DNA from: Vibrio alfacsensis
GTDB lineage: Bacteria > Pseudomonadota > Gammaproteobacteria > Enterobacterales > Vibrionaceae
Assembly (NCBI RefSeq): GCF_003544875.1
Contig: NZ_CP032094.1
Coordinates: 124,001 to 188,000, forward strand
Reading direction: 5' to 3'
DNA length: 64,000 nucleotides
Shown here: positions 47,029 to 55,967 of the stretch, piece by piece
Position numbering within the stretch: the stretch's first letter is position 1
How the letters are laid out: each line of letters starts with the position of its first letter
Position numbers and translations under genes: made by a program
The notes under the pieces: model-generated
What the model saw: the letters and a program-made list of their open reading frames with translations, nothing else
Databases searched by the model: none
What the model was told of the DNA's origin: nothing

Positions 47029-47625
47029 TTAAACCACAAGGCTAATGGCCAAAAATAACATAACCCAGCCAATTATGAATTCCAGTATTTGCCAAGATCG
47101 AGCGTGCCGAAATATTGGTGTGAGATATTTTGCCCCATAACCTAAGCTGAAAAAAAACACGAATGAGGCAGTGAGTGCTCCCGCATAAAAATACCATTGG
47201 TGGGGGTCATACTGAGTTGAAATCGAACCAAGAAGAACGACGGTGTCGAGGTAAACATGCGGATTGAGCCATGTGAACGCAAGGCAGAATAACGCCGTTT
47301 TCCATACTCCTTTGCTTGTATTTCCCTCGGGATTCATAACATGACGTTGTGTTAGTGAAGAATGTAAGCTGCTTAGCCCATACCAAATTAAAAATAGCAT
47401 ACCGGCATATCGCGCTATCGTTTCAATTAACGGGAACTGCTTTACCAAATAGCCAAAACCAAGGACACCAAAAGAAATCAAAATAGCATCGGAGAATGCA
47501 CAAATGGCACAAACTAGAAATACATGCTGTTGCTTAATGCCTTGTTTAAGAACAAAGGTATTTTGAGCGCCGATAGCAAGTATGAGGGTGATACCTAGCG
47601 TAAAACCTGCGAGATAAGTCGGCAT
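47029..47625 (-). CDS. ArgO/LysE-family amino-acid exporter
   Basis: A 198-residue membrane protein with six TM helices. It starts at MPTYLAGFTLGITLILAIGAQNTFVLKQGIKQQHVF, the ArgO/LysE signature, and has AFTWLNPHVYLDTVVLLGSIST. Members export arginine or lysine. ATG 47625 follows AAGGA; a longer start at 47664 is not supported. No LysR-type regulator (ArgP) is adjacent. Confidence 0.88.
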   Translation of the reverse strand: MPTYLAGFTLGITLILAIGAQNTFVLKQGIKQQHVFLVCAICAFSDAILISFGVLGFGYLVKQFPLIETIARYAGMLFLIWYGLSSLHSSLTQRHVMNPEGNTSKGVWKTALFCLAFTWLNPHVYLDTVVLLGSISTQYDPHQWYFYAGALTASFVFFFSLGYGAKYLTPIFRHARSWQILEFIIGWVMLFLAISLVV

Positions 47626-47732
47626 TGGTCTTCTTCCTTGAGTCGCTTTGTCATTGAGTTTCAAACTCTAGACGTCCGAGTATGAGCCCGCAAGAAAATG
47701 AGGGACTAATCACATATTGTGCAGAGGAGTTC

Positions 47733-47828
47733 ATGAATCGACGCTCTTTAACCAAAAATTTGCCTGTTACGGACAATTTACCTCAGTGTTGTATTTGTTG
47801 TGCTTATGTTTGTTGTTTTAACTCGTAA
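47733..47828 (+). CDS. possible Cys-rich micro-protein or leader peptide (31 aa)
   Basis: ATG 47733 has a strong ribosome site (AGAGGAG, 5 bases before). The 31 codons end in a run with three Cys-Cys pairs (CCICCAYVCC). Six cysteines in ten residues is striking. It lies 118 bases upstream of the chemoreceptor gene. It might be a cysteine-sensing leader peptide, a metal/redox micro-protein or chance. No clear downstream attenuator was found. Confidence 0.4.
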   Translation: MNRRSLTKNLPVTDNLPQCCICCAYVCCFNS

Positions 47829-47946
47829 TTAACTAAGTTGTTGTTTGTAAAACTTAAATTAAATATATTTGTTATCAAGAGCATATTTTATTTATAGATT
47901 AATAAATGGAATAAAATAAAATGCTTGTGGATTTATAACGATACAA

Positions 47947-49053
47947 ATGATGGAAACGACCGTGTTTTGGCAAAAATTAAAACGTGAAAATGAAGAGCTA
48001 AAGAGTGAAATCGCAACCTTGAGGGCTAAGTATGATGCAGATATGCAATCTATGCGTCAGCAGCTTGACTCTGCCTTACAAGAGGTACAAATTTCGCGAG
48101 AAAATGAAGAACTGAACAAACAGGTTACGCTTTCAAGCCTTGAGGGGAGCTTGATGCTTGAAACCATTCGTACGCAAATGGCAACAAGCGCGGAATCTTT
48201 GCAAGCGGAGAATGAAGAGTTAAAACTCTTGGATGAAATGTTTGCTCAAACTCATCAAGCGCTTGCCCGTTTGGAAAGTCGAGCAGATAAAATTAGTCAT
48301 CATGCCGGCAGCAGTATGGCGGCGGTACAAAGTTTGGATAGCACTGCGAACTCAATCACCCAGTTTGTATCAACCATTAAAGAGATCTCAGACCAAACAA
48401 ATTTACTTGCTTTGAACGCAGCGATAGAGGCTGCTAGGGCAGGGGAAGCTGGTAGAGGCTTTGCTGTCGTGGCCGATGAAGTCCGAGGCCTCGCGGCGAA
48501 AGCACATGAAACAAGCGGAAAAATAGACCAGCTTGTTAACCAAATCGTATCTCAAGTTTCTGAAATAAAAGAGGCGATTTCAGAGAACCAAAGTTGTGCG
48601 GAAGAAGTGTCGGCTTCATCATCGCAAATTGGCTGCATCGTGAACGAGGTCGTAGTGAAATCTGGGCACATGCAACGAGTTATTTTCTTAGCATCAACTC
48701 GCTCATTCCTTGATACAGTGAAACTCGATCACGCGGTATGGAAGCAGAACTTATACAAACTTGTTGAAGCCGAAGCGTTTGATGAACATGTTTCTGAACA
48801 TACCGAATGCCGACTTGGTGAATGGTATTATCGAGGTTCTGGCAAACAATATGGGCAATTACGTAGCTTTGCGTTGCTTGAAGAACCGCATAAAGAAGTT
48901 CATGAATACGGTAAAAATGCGCTTAAATTTGGTAAGAACTCCGATACCTACTCGATGATTCAAGCGATTAAGGCGATGGAGAAAGCGAGTTGTGAGGTGG
49001 TGTATCAGATTGACTGCTTGATGGACGACATCACGAAAGCGAAATTCGGATAA
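47947..49053 (+). CDS. soluble methyl-accepting chemotaxis protein with CZB zinc domain
   Basis: A 368-residue cytosolic chemoreceptor; no TM segment. An N-terminal coiled coil (residues 1-95) is followed by the MCP signalling tip ([38 protein letters not shown]) and a C-terminal chemoreceptor zinc-binding domain. CZB ligands are visible: KLDHAVWK, then CRLGEWYY and [13 protein letters not shown] (His, Cys, two His). Related receptors (TlpD of Helicobacter) sense oxidants or zinc. The start is ATG 47947 or 47950; the ribosome site is weak. Confidence 0.88.
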   Translation: MMETTVFWQKLKRENEELKSEIATLRAKYDADMQSMRQQLDSALQEVQISRENEELNKQVTLSSLEGSLMLETIRTQMATSAESLQAENEELKLLDEMFAQTHQALARLESRADKISHHAGSSMAAVQSLDSTANSITQFVSTIKEISDQTNLLALNAAIEAARAGEAGRGFAVVADEVRGLAAKAHETSGKIDQLVNQIVSQVSEIKEAISENQSCAEEVSASSSQIGCIVNEVVVKSGHMQRVIFLASTRSFLDTVKLDHAVWKQNLYKLVEAEAFDEHVSEHTECRLGEWYYRGSGKQYGQLRSFALLEEPHKEVHEYGKNALKFGKNSDTYSMIQAIKAMEKASCEVVYQIDCLMDDITKAKFG

Positions 49054-49100
49054 CTTATTGTCGCTATGCACATAAACATGCAAATAAAAGTAAGTAAAAG

Positions 49101-49118
49101 GGTTGGCTTTGGCCAACC
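49101..49118 (-). terminator. terminator of VOC gene at 49140
   Basis: A 7-bp stem (ggttggc with gccaacc, 4-nt loop), followed on the minus strand by CTTTTACTT. Confidence 0.6.
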
Positions 49119-49139
49119 GCTTCGTTCTATCGAGTCGGA

Positions 49140-49625
49140 TTATTCATAATCAGACGCGTAAGTTTCTTCGTAAGTGTGCGAGTAAAGCTCAAATAGCGTG
49201 CCAAACGGGTCTTCTAGGTAAACCATTTTTGCTGGTTTGCTGTCGTCTTCTGGGTGGTAGCGCATGATGTCCATACGTACTTTACCGCCTAATTCTTCAG
49301 TACGTTTTATCACGCCTTCAAAGTCGTCGGTTTGTAGAGAAAAGTGGAACAAACCGATGCGAGAAAAGTCGACGATATGGCGCTCTTCGTGATCAACCAT
49401 CTCAAACAGCTCAAAGCCAATACCATCTGATGTGACAAGGTGCGCGATGTTGAATCCTTTAAAGCCTTCACCGAATACGGCAATACACATTCTTCCGATT
49501 GCAGTTTCACGCTCTTCCACAACTTTGGTGTTGCCCATTACTACTTTTAGGCCGAGAGCTTGAGTGTAAAACTCAACCGCTTTATCCATGTCACTTACCA
49601 TGATGCCGATATGACTCATTTTCAT
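49140..49625 (-). CDS. VOC/glyoxalase-family protein
   Basis: A 161-residue VOC protein of two beta-alpha-beta-beta-beta units. It opens MKMSHIGIMVSDMDKAVEFYTQALGLKVVMG, then FELFEMVDHEER, FHFSLQTDDFEGVIKRTEELGGKVRM and LEDPFGTLFELYSHTYEE. His and Glu at metal-ligand positions are present. Such proteins may be lyases, dioxygenases or resistance factors; the specific reaction cannot be told. It is a single gene. Confidence 0.82.
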   Translation of the reverse strand: MKMSHIGIMVSDMDKAVEFYTQALGLKVVMGNTKVVEERETAIGRMCIAVFGEGFKGFNIAHLVTSDGIGFELFEMVDHEERHIVDFSRIGLFHFSLQTDDFEGVIKRTEELGGKVRMDIMRYHPEDDSKPAKMVYLEDPFGTLFELYSHTYEETYASDYE

Positions 49626-49762
49626 AATTCTACTCCAAATCTTGATGATTGATTGGTTGTTCGTTTCGATGAGGAGAGTATAGGAATAAATCTTGATTAC
49701 ATGAAATTATCAATAATTTTCAAAATAATAATTTTTGTTATCGCAAGTGTGGCGTTAGTGAA

Positions 49763-50080
49763 TTAGTGAGATAGCGCTTCGATGGCTTGCTGAACCGATG
49801 AAAAGTGAATTTTAATGAGGCAAGTTTGTGCCTGACTAAACTCGTGCTTTTGAATGAGCGTTGTTACTTCTTGTAAGTTTAATGTTTGAGGCAATGGTCT
49901 TAATTCCAAGGAGTGGTCAGTACTTGCTTGTAAGGCATAGCACTGGCCTTTTGCATCAATCACAACGTCGTCTTCGCCCCAAATCAATGCTTGGCATTCA
50001 ATATTCAATTTTTTTGGTGAATCTAAATAAACCAGTTCATCGTCGCCATCGAGCTTGAGTACGCAAGGCCATGTTATCAT
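49763..50080 (-). CDS. conserved small protein, possibly DUF4144
   Basis: A 105-residue cytoplasmic protein opening MITWPCVLKLDGDDELVYLDSPKKLNIE. The LIQKHEFSQAQTCLIKIHF stretch reads as a helix-strand unit. I place it tentatively with a DUF4144-type family of vibrios; function unknown. It begins 43 bases after the DUF924 gene ends and may be co-transcribed. Confidence 0.55.
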   Translation of the reverse strand: MITWPCVLKLDGDDELVYLDSPKKLNIECQALIWGEDDVVIDAKGQCYALQASTDHSLELRPLPQTLNLQEVTTLIQKHEFSQAQTCLIKIHFSSVQQAIEALSH

Positions 50081-50122
50081 TGTGAAACCTATAAAATTTG
50101 AGAAACATACATTACATAACGC

Positions 50123-50659
50123 CTAAAAACTAGAATCGGGTAGCTGTAAAAACGCTTTCTCTTCTTCTGTGCTGTCACGACCTAATATTGCATTTCGGTG
50201 TGGGTAGCGACCAAAACGATCAATGATCACTTTATGCTTCAGTTCGAACTCATAGTTAGACTCTCGACCCAGTGTTTTAAACAGTTTCTCGGCCTCTTTA
50301 TGAATCAGTTGAGATTCACTGTGCATAAATGGCATGTATAAGAAACTGCGCTCAACGTCATTTAAATCTCGGTCTAAACCCAAACGAATCGCTTCTTGGG
50401 CAAGTGCGAGCGCGAGTGCATCTTGAGCAAAAGCGTTTGGTGTATCGCGGTAGACATTGCGAGAAAACTGGTCGAGTACGATGATTTCTGCAAGGCGACC
50501 TTGTGCGGTATCGCGCCAACTAAATAGCTCTGATCGTGTAGCCTGCTCCAAAGTCGTTAGAAAGCGACTTTCGATTTGTTTGTCGACATCAGCATTGCTA
50601 ACAAACCAATCTTTTGGCTCCAGTTCTTCAAACCAGAATGTGAGAATATCTTGGTACAT
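50123..50659 (-). CDS. DUF924-family protein
   Basis: A 178-residue helical protein with family motifs ILTFWFEELEPKDWFVSNADVDKQIESRF, AEIIVLDQFSRNVYRDTPNAFAQDALAL, FLYMPFMHSESQLIHKEA and DRFGRYPHRNAILGR. No biochemical role is settled for the family. It sits 70 bases after the M3 peptidase gene ends. Confidence 0.85.
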   Translation of the reverse strand: MYQDILTFWFEELEPKDWFVSNADVDKQIESRFLTTLEQATRSELFSWRDTAQGRLAEIIVLDQFSRNVYRDTPNAFAQDALALALAQEAIRLGLDRDLNDVERSFLYMPFMHSESQLIHKEAEKLFKTLGRESNYEFELKHKVIIDRFGRYPHRNAILGRDSTEEEKAFLQLPDSSF

Positions 50660-50729
50660 GTGGCTTTCCTGAAAGAAAAAGTCTTGATAGAAAAAGATCC
50701 GGGATAGGCATGCCGGATCTTAGTTTCAA

Positions 50730-52576
50730 TTATCGGCCGTATGTTTGTTCAATATAACGCTCAAATTGATGACACATCTGGTCGTCCGAAATTGTGTTGT
50801 TGGCGAGTTCATGTGTGCCATCCACGACTTTTATGCTGGCATTCAAAGAGGCGACTGGCGCACGTTTACGAGTATTTAGTGCGTCGATTTTTTCCTGTTG
50901 TACTTCCCAGGCTTGCTTTGGTGATAAGTTGCACACGTCAGCTAAGTACTTCGCGTTAAATCCCTCACCCGTTAGACTAACGATTGTTTCGTTGTGTGAT
51001 ACCTGATTACCGGCATGCCAGTAGTGTTTTGCGAGTAGCGGACCAATTTCGGGGTTGTCAGTGAGGTAGCCAAACTTATCAAGGAAGTAGGCTCGGGTTT
51101 GGTAAACCGCCATGTGTGCGAGTAAGTAGCCATGGTAGGCACAAGCTGCTTCATCCGAAATAAGATGCGGGATGGCCATGAGCGGACGCGGACTGCACTC
51201 CAAGCCGAGAATTTGCTTTTCACAATCACGCGCCAGTTTCGTGATACGCTCTGGTGTCAGTTCATCATCGCTCAGTTGGTACAATGCTCGCTCAAAGTAC
51301 GGCACAACTAAAATGCTTCTTTCTTCATAGGCTTTAAACGGCTGACGGCTATTGATCATTGCTCGAATGATGTCATCAGGCACTGGATTACCCTCGGCAT
51401 CCAGAGCGTACTGTTTGAGCCAATCAGCATCAGTCAGTAAGCTATCACAAAACATTGATTGCGTTTCAGCATACGCCATTGAAGTTGGTGCAAATTCTTG
51501 TGAAAAACATGGCGCATTCATTTTAACGTTGGCAAAGTGCGCGGCATGACCTCCCTCATGGAAAAGCGTATTGATGCCATCGTAGCCGCTACCGACTTGG
51601 TCTGGTTTGGCGTTACTCGTGAAGTTTACTTGCGCGGCAACCCAATCACCTTGGTTGTAGAATGATGGAACGGGTCCATGACAGAAACCATTCGGGTATT
51701 TGCCCTTGCGATCGAGAAGATCCAGCTTCAACTCTGCTTTAGAGTAGTCAATATTAAGACGTCCAAACGACTCTACCCAACGGCGCAGCGATTTTGAAAA
51801 TGGGACATATGGGTCGAGGTCACGCATCACATCTCCCGCAAAGGAGTATATGAAGTTGTAACCCGTTAGTGAGTTTTGTCCCTTCTCCTGAGCGAGTGTT
51901 TGCAAGCTGTTTAAGTTGGCGTTACGTGTGCGTTGTTCAAAATCATTTAGGATGTTAAACAGTTCGTCGGAGGTCATTTTTCTGTTTTTTTGACTGAGTA
52001 ATCAAAAAACGTTTTGTAGCCCAAAGTGCGTGCAAATTGGTTACGCATTTTGATGAGTTCAATGAAACCATTTTTTAATAACCACTGTTCTAGATCGAGC
52101 AGAGTTTGATGGGCTGACTGACGAACTGTCTCATGGTTATTGGTTCGGATCGTAGAAGCTAATACGGGTAGGGACCCCTCGATTTGCTCACCATGCTCAT
52201 TGATGAATGTGAGTACGTGTTTTTGTTTTTTCTCGAACAATTCAGCTTCGAAAGCGATAAGTGAATTTTTTAGTGCTTGTGCTTCTTGTCCTTTAATTGC
52301 GTGCGCTTCAAATGTGGCTAACCAACCTTGCAGGCCAGTTTGTGTTTGCTGTTTTTCTTGCGGATCTTTAATGGCTTCAGCAGAGACTAGTTGTTGCTTA
52401 ATGGCCGTAATTTGCTCTGAATTGCTTAAAAAATTGGTCCAAGCGGTTTGTGCTTTGGTTGAGCCATCGTGCTCGTCGCTGTTACCCATATAGGTGTCCC
52501 AAAAGAAATCTTCTTTAGTACGATGGATATCGAGGTAACGTTGGTTAAGGGTATTGAGGTATTCCGTCGCCGTCAT
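50730..52576 (-). pseudogene. M3-family oligoendopeptidase, split by a frameshift
   Basis: A zinc metallopeptidase of about 616 residues that cleaves oligopeptides in the cytoplasm. Catalytic HEGGHAAH is in the second half, with the Glu ligand in APTSMAYAETQSMF. The first frame (51974-52576, 200 residues) ends FFDYSVKKTEK and the second (50730-51977, 415 residues) starts MTSDELFNIL; the stop and start overlap by 3 bases. The known family is one chain, and one A added in the run at 51977-51981 (or 51985-51991) gives KTEKMTSDELF. So this is one gene with a homopolymer shift, likely a sequencing error. Confidence 0.85.
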
Positions 52577-52721
52577 TTTGTTCCTTCAAATGGTTGCTTT
52601 ATTGATAGTTTTAGTGATGTTTGATTATGGCATGTTTAAAGAGTGCTTAGGAAAGTGAAACCTAATTATTCGAAGTGATGCTCTTTTTAAAGGACTCAAA
52701 GCATAAATTGATGAGAAGCAG

Positions 52722-52748
52722 TAGCCGAGTAATGAGCTTACTCGGCTA
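52722..52748. terminator. hairpin after small gene
   Basis: A perfect 11-bp stem (tagccgagtaa with ttactcggcta, 5-nt loop), 14 bases beyond the stop of the gene at 52762. No T tract on either strand. Confidence 0.5.
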
Positions 52749-52761
52749 GATTAAATGGTGG

Positions 52762-52935
52762 TTACTCTTCAGGGTATTCGCCTCGACCTTGATCTTTACC
52801 TTCCGCTTTCCAATGCTCGTTTGGATCAAAGGCTTCGTCACAAAGATCAACGGTATACCCCATTTCAGTGACTTCTTTTAGGGTGAGGTTATCTGCAATT
52901 TTTGCCGTGTCACCCGCTTTGTTACGCAGTTCCAT
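52762..52935 (-). CDS. small conserved-looking protein (57 aa)
   Basis: ATG 52935 has AAAGGG 7 bases upstream. An in-frame ATG at 52941 lies too close to that site. The product is acidic and polar, opening MELRNKAGDTAKIADNL and containing EVTEMGYTVDLCDEAFDPNEHW with an acidic tail. It has normal codon use and no similarity I recognise. The AGDTAKIADNLTLKEV opening suggests a folded domain rather than chance. Confidence 0.6.
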   Translation of the reverse strand: MELRNKAGDTAKIADNLTLKEVTEMGYTVDLCDEAFDPNEHWKAEGKDQGRGEYPEE

Positions 52936-53219
52936 ATTCATTCCCTTTGGTCATAATTTCAGATTGTTACCCACACAACCTCAAGAAGATGTTCGGTACT
53001 GACTATGCGTTTCACGTAACGATCACCGATAAGCCAAGCTTCTAGAGATTACCTGTTGTAAGTATAGAGTCCTTTGCTTTAGACAGTAAAATATAACCTT
53101 ATTTTTATGTGTTCTTTCCGAGCGTGAATATAAGGAGAAATACTGTCTGAAAATACAAAAAGAGGATTTTTGTGTGCTAGAGAGTACAATCGCGCCCCTC
53201 ATCTTTTTTTTGGAGCCGC

Positions 53220-53510
53220 ATGATGACCATCAAACCAGACCGAATGACCGCAATGCGCGATATCATTGCACAAGTGAAAGCTGAATTACCGATTTATGAG
53301 CCGGAGACGTTCGTTTGTGGGCCAGAGGGTAAGTGTATTGGTTGCCCTAAAAAATTGTTGGAAATGGTGGACTCAGAATTGACTTACTGGGAATCGGCTC
53401 TGGATCGTGGCATTACTCCTCAGTTTGATGAAATTCGTCGATTTGGAAAAATGTGTACGAATGTACGTCGCGGTTTGATCCGCAATAATGTCCCGTTATT
53501 GAACGCGTAA
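53220..53510 (+). CDS. conserved protein with four Cys, possible metal/Fe-S binding
   Basis: A 96-residue protein. Cysteines 33, 39 and 42 form CX5CX2C (CGPEGKCIGCPKK) and a fourth lies at 79 (FGKMCTNVRRG). The rest is helical. That set could hold an Fe-S cluster or zinc. I do not recognise the family. GGAG lies 4 bases before ATG 53220; ATG 53223 is equally possible. It is a single gene with a T-rich leader. Confidence 0.7.
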   Translation: MMTIKPDRMTAMRDIIAQVKAELPIYEPETFVCGPEGKCIGCPKKLLEMVDSELTYWESALDRGITPQFDEIRRFGKMCTNVRRGLIRNNVPLLNA

Positions 53511-53904
53511 CCGATAATTGTTGAGGCATTCGGTGTTTTTTAAACCGCAGGTCCACGGATAGTAATTCGCCTCAACGTTATACATCTTAACATATTGAGA
53601 TAATTCCAGTTTTTGATACACATTGTAGTTCATTTCATTGTAATTGCATTGTGACTCTCAATGTCTAATGTCGCTAGTACTTTTCCTATCTTTCCCTATT
53701 TATCTTCACAAAATCAAAGATATATTGGTTTCGCGCTCCAAAAAAAGTGAGCGTTTTTCATCCCTATTAATCTCAAGGTTCTCTGCATAGCTGAATCGCT
53801 TGGCTTATCGATATCGCGATGATTTGAAGATCTTATCGCTGTGAATCTTGCACCTTGAAACCCATTGGGTATGTACATTTGATTGCCTGAGTTGAGATAA
53901 AAAA
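53511..53904. other. gene-free stretch with inverted repeats
   Basis: About 394 bases. An 8-bp inverted pair gttgaggc/gcctcaac (53520-53527, 53579-53586) encloses a smaller cggt/accg hairpin. A weak terminator-like stem cgctc/gagcg followed by TTTTT lies at 53734-53758. Together these could bound a small RNA, but no sRNA is recognised. Confidence 0.4.
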
Positions 53905-54441
53905 GTGAAGCAAAAAGGATTCACCTTATTGGAAATTTCAATTGTCATTGCAACGCTCGGTTCGATTGCGTTGGCGGCTATGCCGGTTTTACTTGATATT
54001 CATCGTCAAGCTTACGCGGCAATGTTGCAAAGCTCCCATTCTTCCTTGAATACCGCACTCAAATTTTTTCATGCCAGAGTGGTTATTGATGATGCGGAAA
54101 ATGAACGTCAGATTATTTATATCGATAGGAATGTAAAGCTGCTCAATGGCATGCCTGAAGCGAGTGCCGATAGTATCAGAGCTTTATTGGAGATTGCTCT
54201 TCCTGTCGCAGGAGGTTCCCAAATAGATGAGCCATGTGAGGGCAGTGATTTTTGCATTATTGGTCAACAATATCCAAATAGTGCTAATTTTGTTGATATT
54301 CCAGACTATCAGTTTTCCGACTATTCTGGTTTAGACCGCGTCGTTTATGTCTGGCCTCAGGGGTACACGTTAGCCGAAGAAGAGTGTTACTTTTATTATG
54401 TTAATCAATCATCTACAGAATCGGTGGTAAAGGGAGTGTGA
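53905..54441 (+). CDS. type IV pilin-like protein, possible C-terminal frameshift
   Basis: A 178-residue prepilin-like protein. It opens MKQKGFTLLEISIVIATLGSIALAAMPVLLDI: the prepilin-peptidase site G|FTLLE with Glu5, then the hydrophobic stem. It starts at GTG 53905. The globular part is acidic. The end (CYFYYVNQSSTESVVKGV) lacks the expected second Cys; adding one base in the A3 or G3 run at 54429-54434 would give KGSVTGGC and stop at 54455. No assembly genes are adjacent, so it may join a pilus encoded elsewhere or a pseudopilus. Confidence 0.75.
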   Translation: MKQKGFTLLEISIVIATLGSIALAAMPVLLDIHRQAYAAMLQSSHSSLNTALKFFHARVVIDDAENERQIIYIDRNVKLLNGMPEASADSIRALLEIALPVAGGSQIDEPCEGSDFCIIGQQYPNSANFVDIPDYQFSDYSGLDRVVYVWPQGYTLAEEECYFYYVNQSSTESVVKGV

Positions 54442-54500
54442 CAGGCGGTTGTTAATGATTCGATTGGACTTGTTTCATTGTTTGTTATTTTAACCCGTAT

Positions 54501-54535
54501 AAAACATGCCCAAATGTTGGTTCGGGGCATGTTTT
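54501..54535. terminator. terminator between pilin and GNAT genes
   Basis: A perfect 11-bp stem (aaaacatgccc with gggcatgtttt, 13-nt loop) lies between convergent genes. Confidence 0.75.
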
Positions 54536-54651
54536 GTCAGGTATTTAAAGTTACATCGAACATTTCCAGATTTATCGTATATTCGATTTTTTCAGATACT
54601 CAAAGCGAAAGCTTTGGGCTAAATTAAATGTATGATCGGTGGACTTTTTGT

Positions 54652-55185
54652 TCAGAATTTTCTTGTCAGTAAGCAGCGCTTTAATTCCATCTTTTGGCTC
54701 ATGACACGCTTGCCATTTGCTAAAGTGACGACGCCTAATTCTCCACAATGTTCAAAGTTAAAACGTTCATATAGCGCGATAGCGGGAAGGTTGTGCTTGT
54801 AAACATTGAGCATAATAGTGTCAAAACCATAATCCCATCCATGTTGAATAGCGATGGCGAGAAGCTGTTTACCAAGCCCTTTATTTCGATACTGATGATC
54901 GATATGAATACCAAGAATACCTGTGTGGATAAATTCCTCACCCTCATAACCACACATGCTGGCCGGAAATATTTCGACGCTACCAACCAAATGTTGTTCA
55001 TCAAACGCGACGAACTGGGGAATGGATTCCTTTTCTACACGCGTTAACACCTCGGTCACCTTGCTTTGTTCTGGTGCGGGTGAGCGTAGATATTCACCTT
55101 CCTCATACACGCGATTCCAAAGTACGATAAATTGGTCAATATCTTCTATTTTGATCGGCCTGATTTGCATCTGTCTTTCCTGCAC
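54652..55185 (-). CDS. GNAT-family N-acetyltransferase
   Basis: A 177-residue acetyltransferase. The acetyl-CoA motif A is GILGIHIDHQYRNKGLGKQLLAIAIQHGWDYGFDTIMLNVYKHNLPAIALYERFNF, with the pyrophosphate loop RNKGLG. The start may be M6 (MQIRPIKIEDID). Substrate is not determined. Confidence 0.85.
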   Translation of the reverse strand: MQERQMQIRPIKIEDIDQFIVLWNRVYEEGEYLRSPAPEQSKVTEVLTRVEKESIPQFVAFDEQHLVGSVEIFPASMCGYEGEEFIHTGILGIHIDHQYRNKGLGKQLLAIAIQHGWDYGFDTIMLNVYKHNLPAIALYERFNFEHCGELGVVTLANGKRVMSQKMELKRCLLTRKF

Positions 55186-55250
55186 TATAGATGAATTTTA
55201 TACATAAACACCAACTCCTTTTCATTTTGAAAGGTTTGGAAATTCATGGT

Positions 55251-55715
55251 TTAAATAAGCTCGGATAAGCAGTGGATTTGGTGAGGTATAGACTGCTCAG
55301 GTGCAGTTAACTGTTTAGGGTTGAACCAAATCGTGTTTAACCCAGCCTTCATTGCTGGATAGATATCTTTCTGGGGAAGATCGCCAACCATCGTAAGTTG
55401 CGTTGGTTTTACCTTAAGTTGCGCTGCAATCGCTTGATAGAAAGCGGGGTGGTTTTTCTTAACGCCAAGGTTCGCATAACAAAAATAGCCAGAGATGAAT
55501 GGATCGAGTTCGACACGCTGGAACGCTTTTTGTACATCTTCTAATCGTGAATCGGATGCACTGGTCGCGATATAAATAGAGTGGTTCTGTGACAACTCCG
55601 AGAGCATTTCTCTTGCTTTAGGGATGGTTTCTACGTGCTCCCAATCGCACATTTTTCCTTGTGCATGGGGAACATCGACCATTAAGGTGTTACCCCAATC
55701 GAAAAGATAAATCAT
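55251..55715 (-). CDS. HAD-family hydrolase
   Basis: A 154-residue HAD protein. Motif I has LFDWGNTLMVD; motif II is IYIATSASDSRL, motif III includes Lys in LGVKKNHPAFY, and motif IV is MVGDLPQKDIYPAMKAG. Motif I reads DWGNT instead of DxDxT, so the second Asp (acid/base) is Gly/Asn-shifted and activity may be altered. Substrate unknown. Confidence 0.78.
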   Translation of the reverse strand: MIYLFDWGNTLMVDVPHAQGKMCDWEHVETIPKAREMLSELSQNHSIYIATSASDSRLEDVQKAFQRVELDPFISGYFCYANLGVKKNHPAFYQAIAAQLKVKPTQLTMVGDLPQKDIYPAMKAGLNTIWFNPKQLTAPEQSIPHQIHCLSELI

Positions 55716-55886
55716 GTTCGAATCTCCTATATCAGAACATCCTATCGTTTTTTATCACGCAGAGCGCATGCCATTGGGATAAATGCGACTCACGTTGCTT
55801 TTCGTTACTCCCATAGAGTGATTGGCAGTTTGAAGTGGGCTAAAACCACAATTCTTCAAAATTAAGACAGTGGTTGTAATACACAT

Positions 55887-55900
55887 ATGATGTGGATCAA
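55887..55900 (+). promoter_or_regulatory. FNR-like box upstream of torY
   Basis: ATGATGTGGATCAA matches the FNR consensus TTGAT-N4-ATCAA at 9 of 10 positions when read on either strand. A -10-like TAAATT at 55922-55927 would put the centre near -41, the class II activator position. Confidence 0.6.
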
Positions 55901-55967
55901 TAACCTGTAATACTAAAGAGGTAAATTACGATCGCAAATTACTAAATGTGAGCATTTGTTTCTAATT

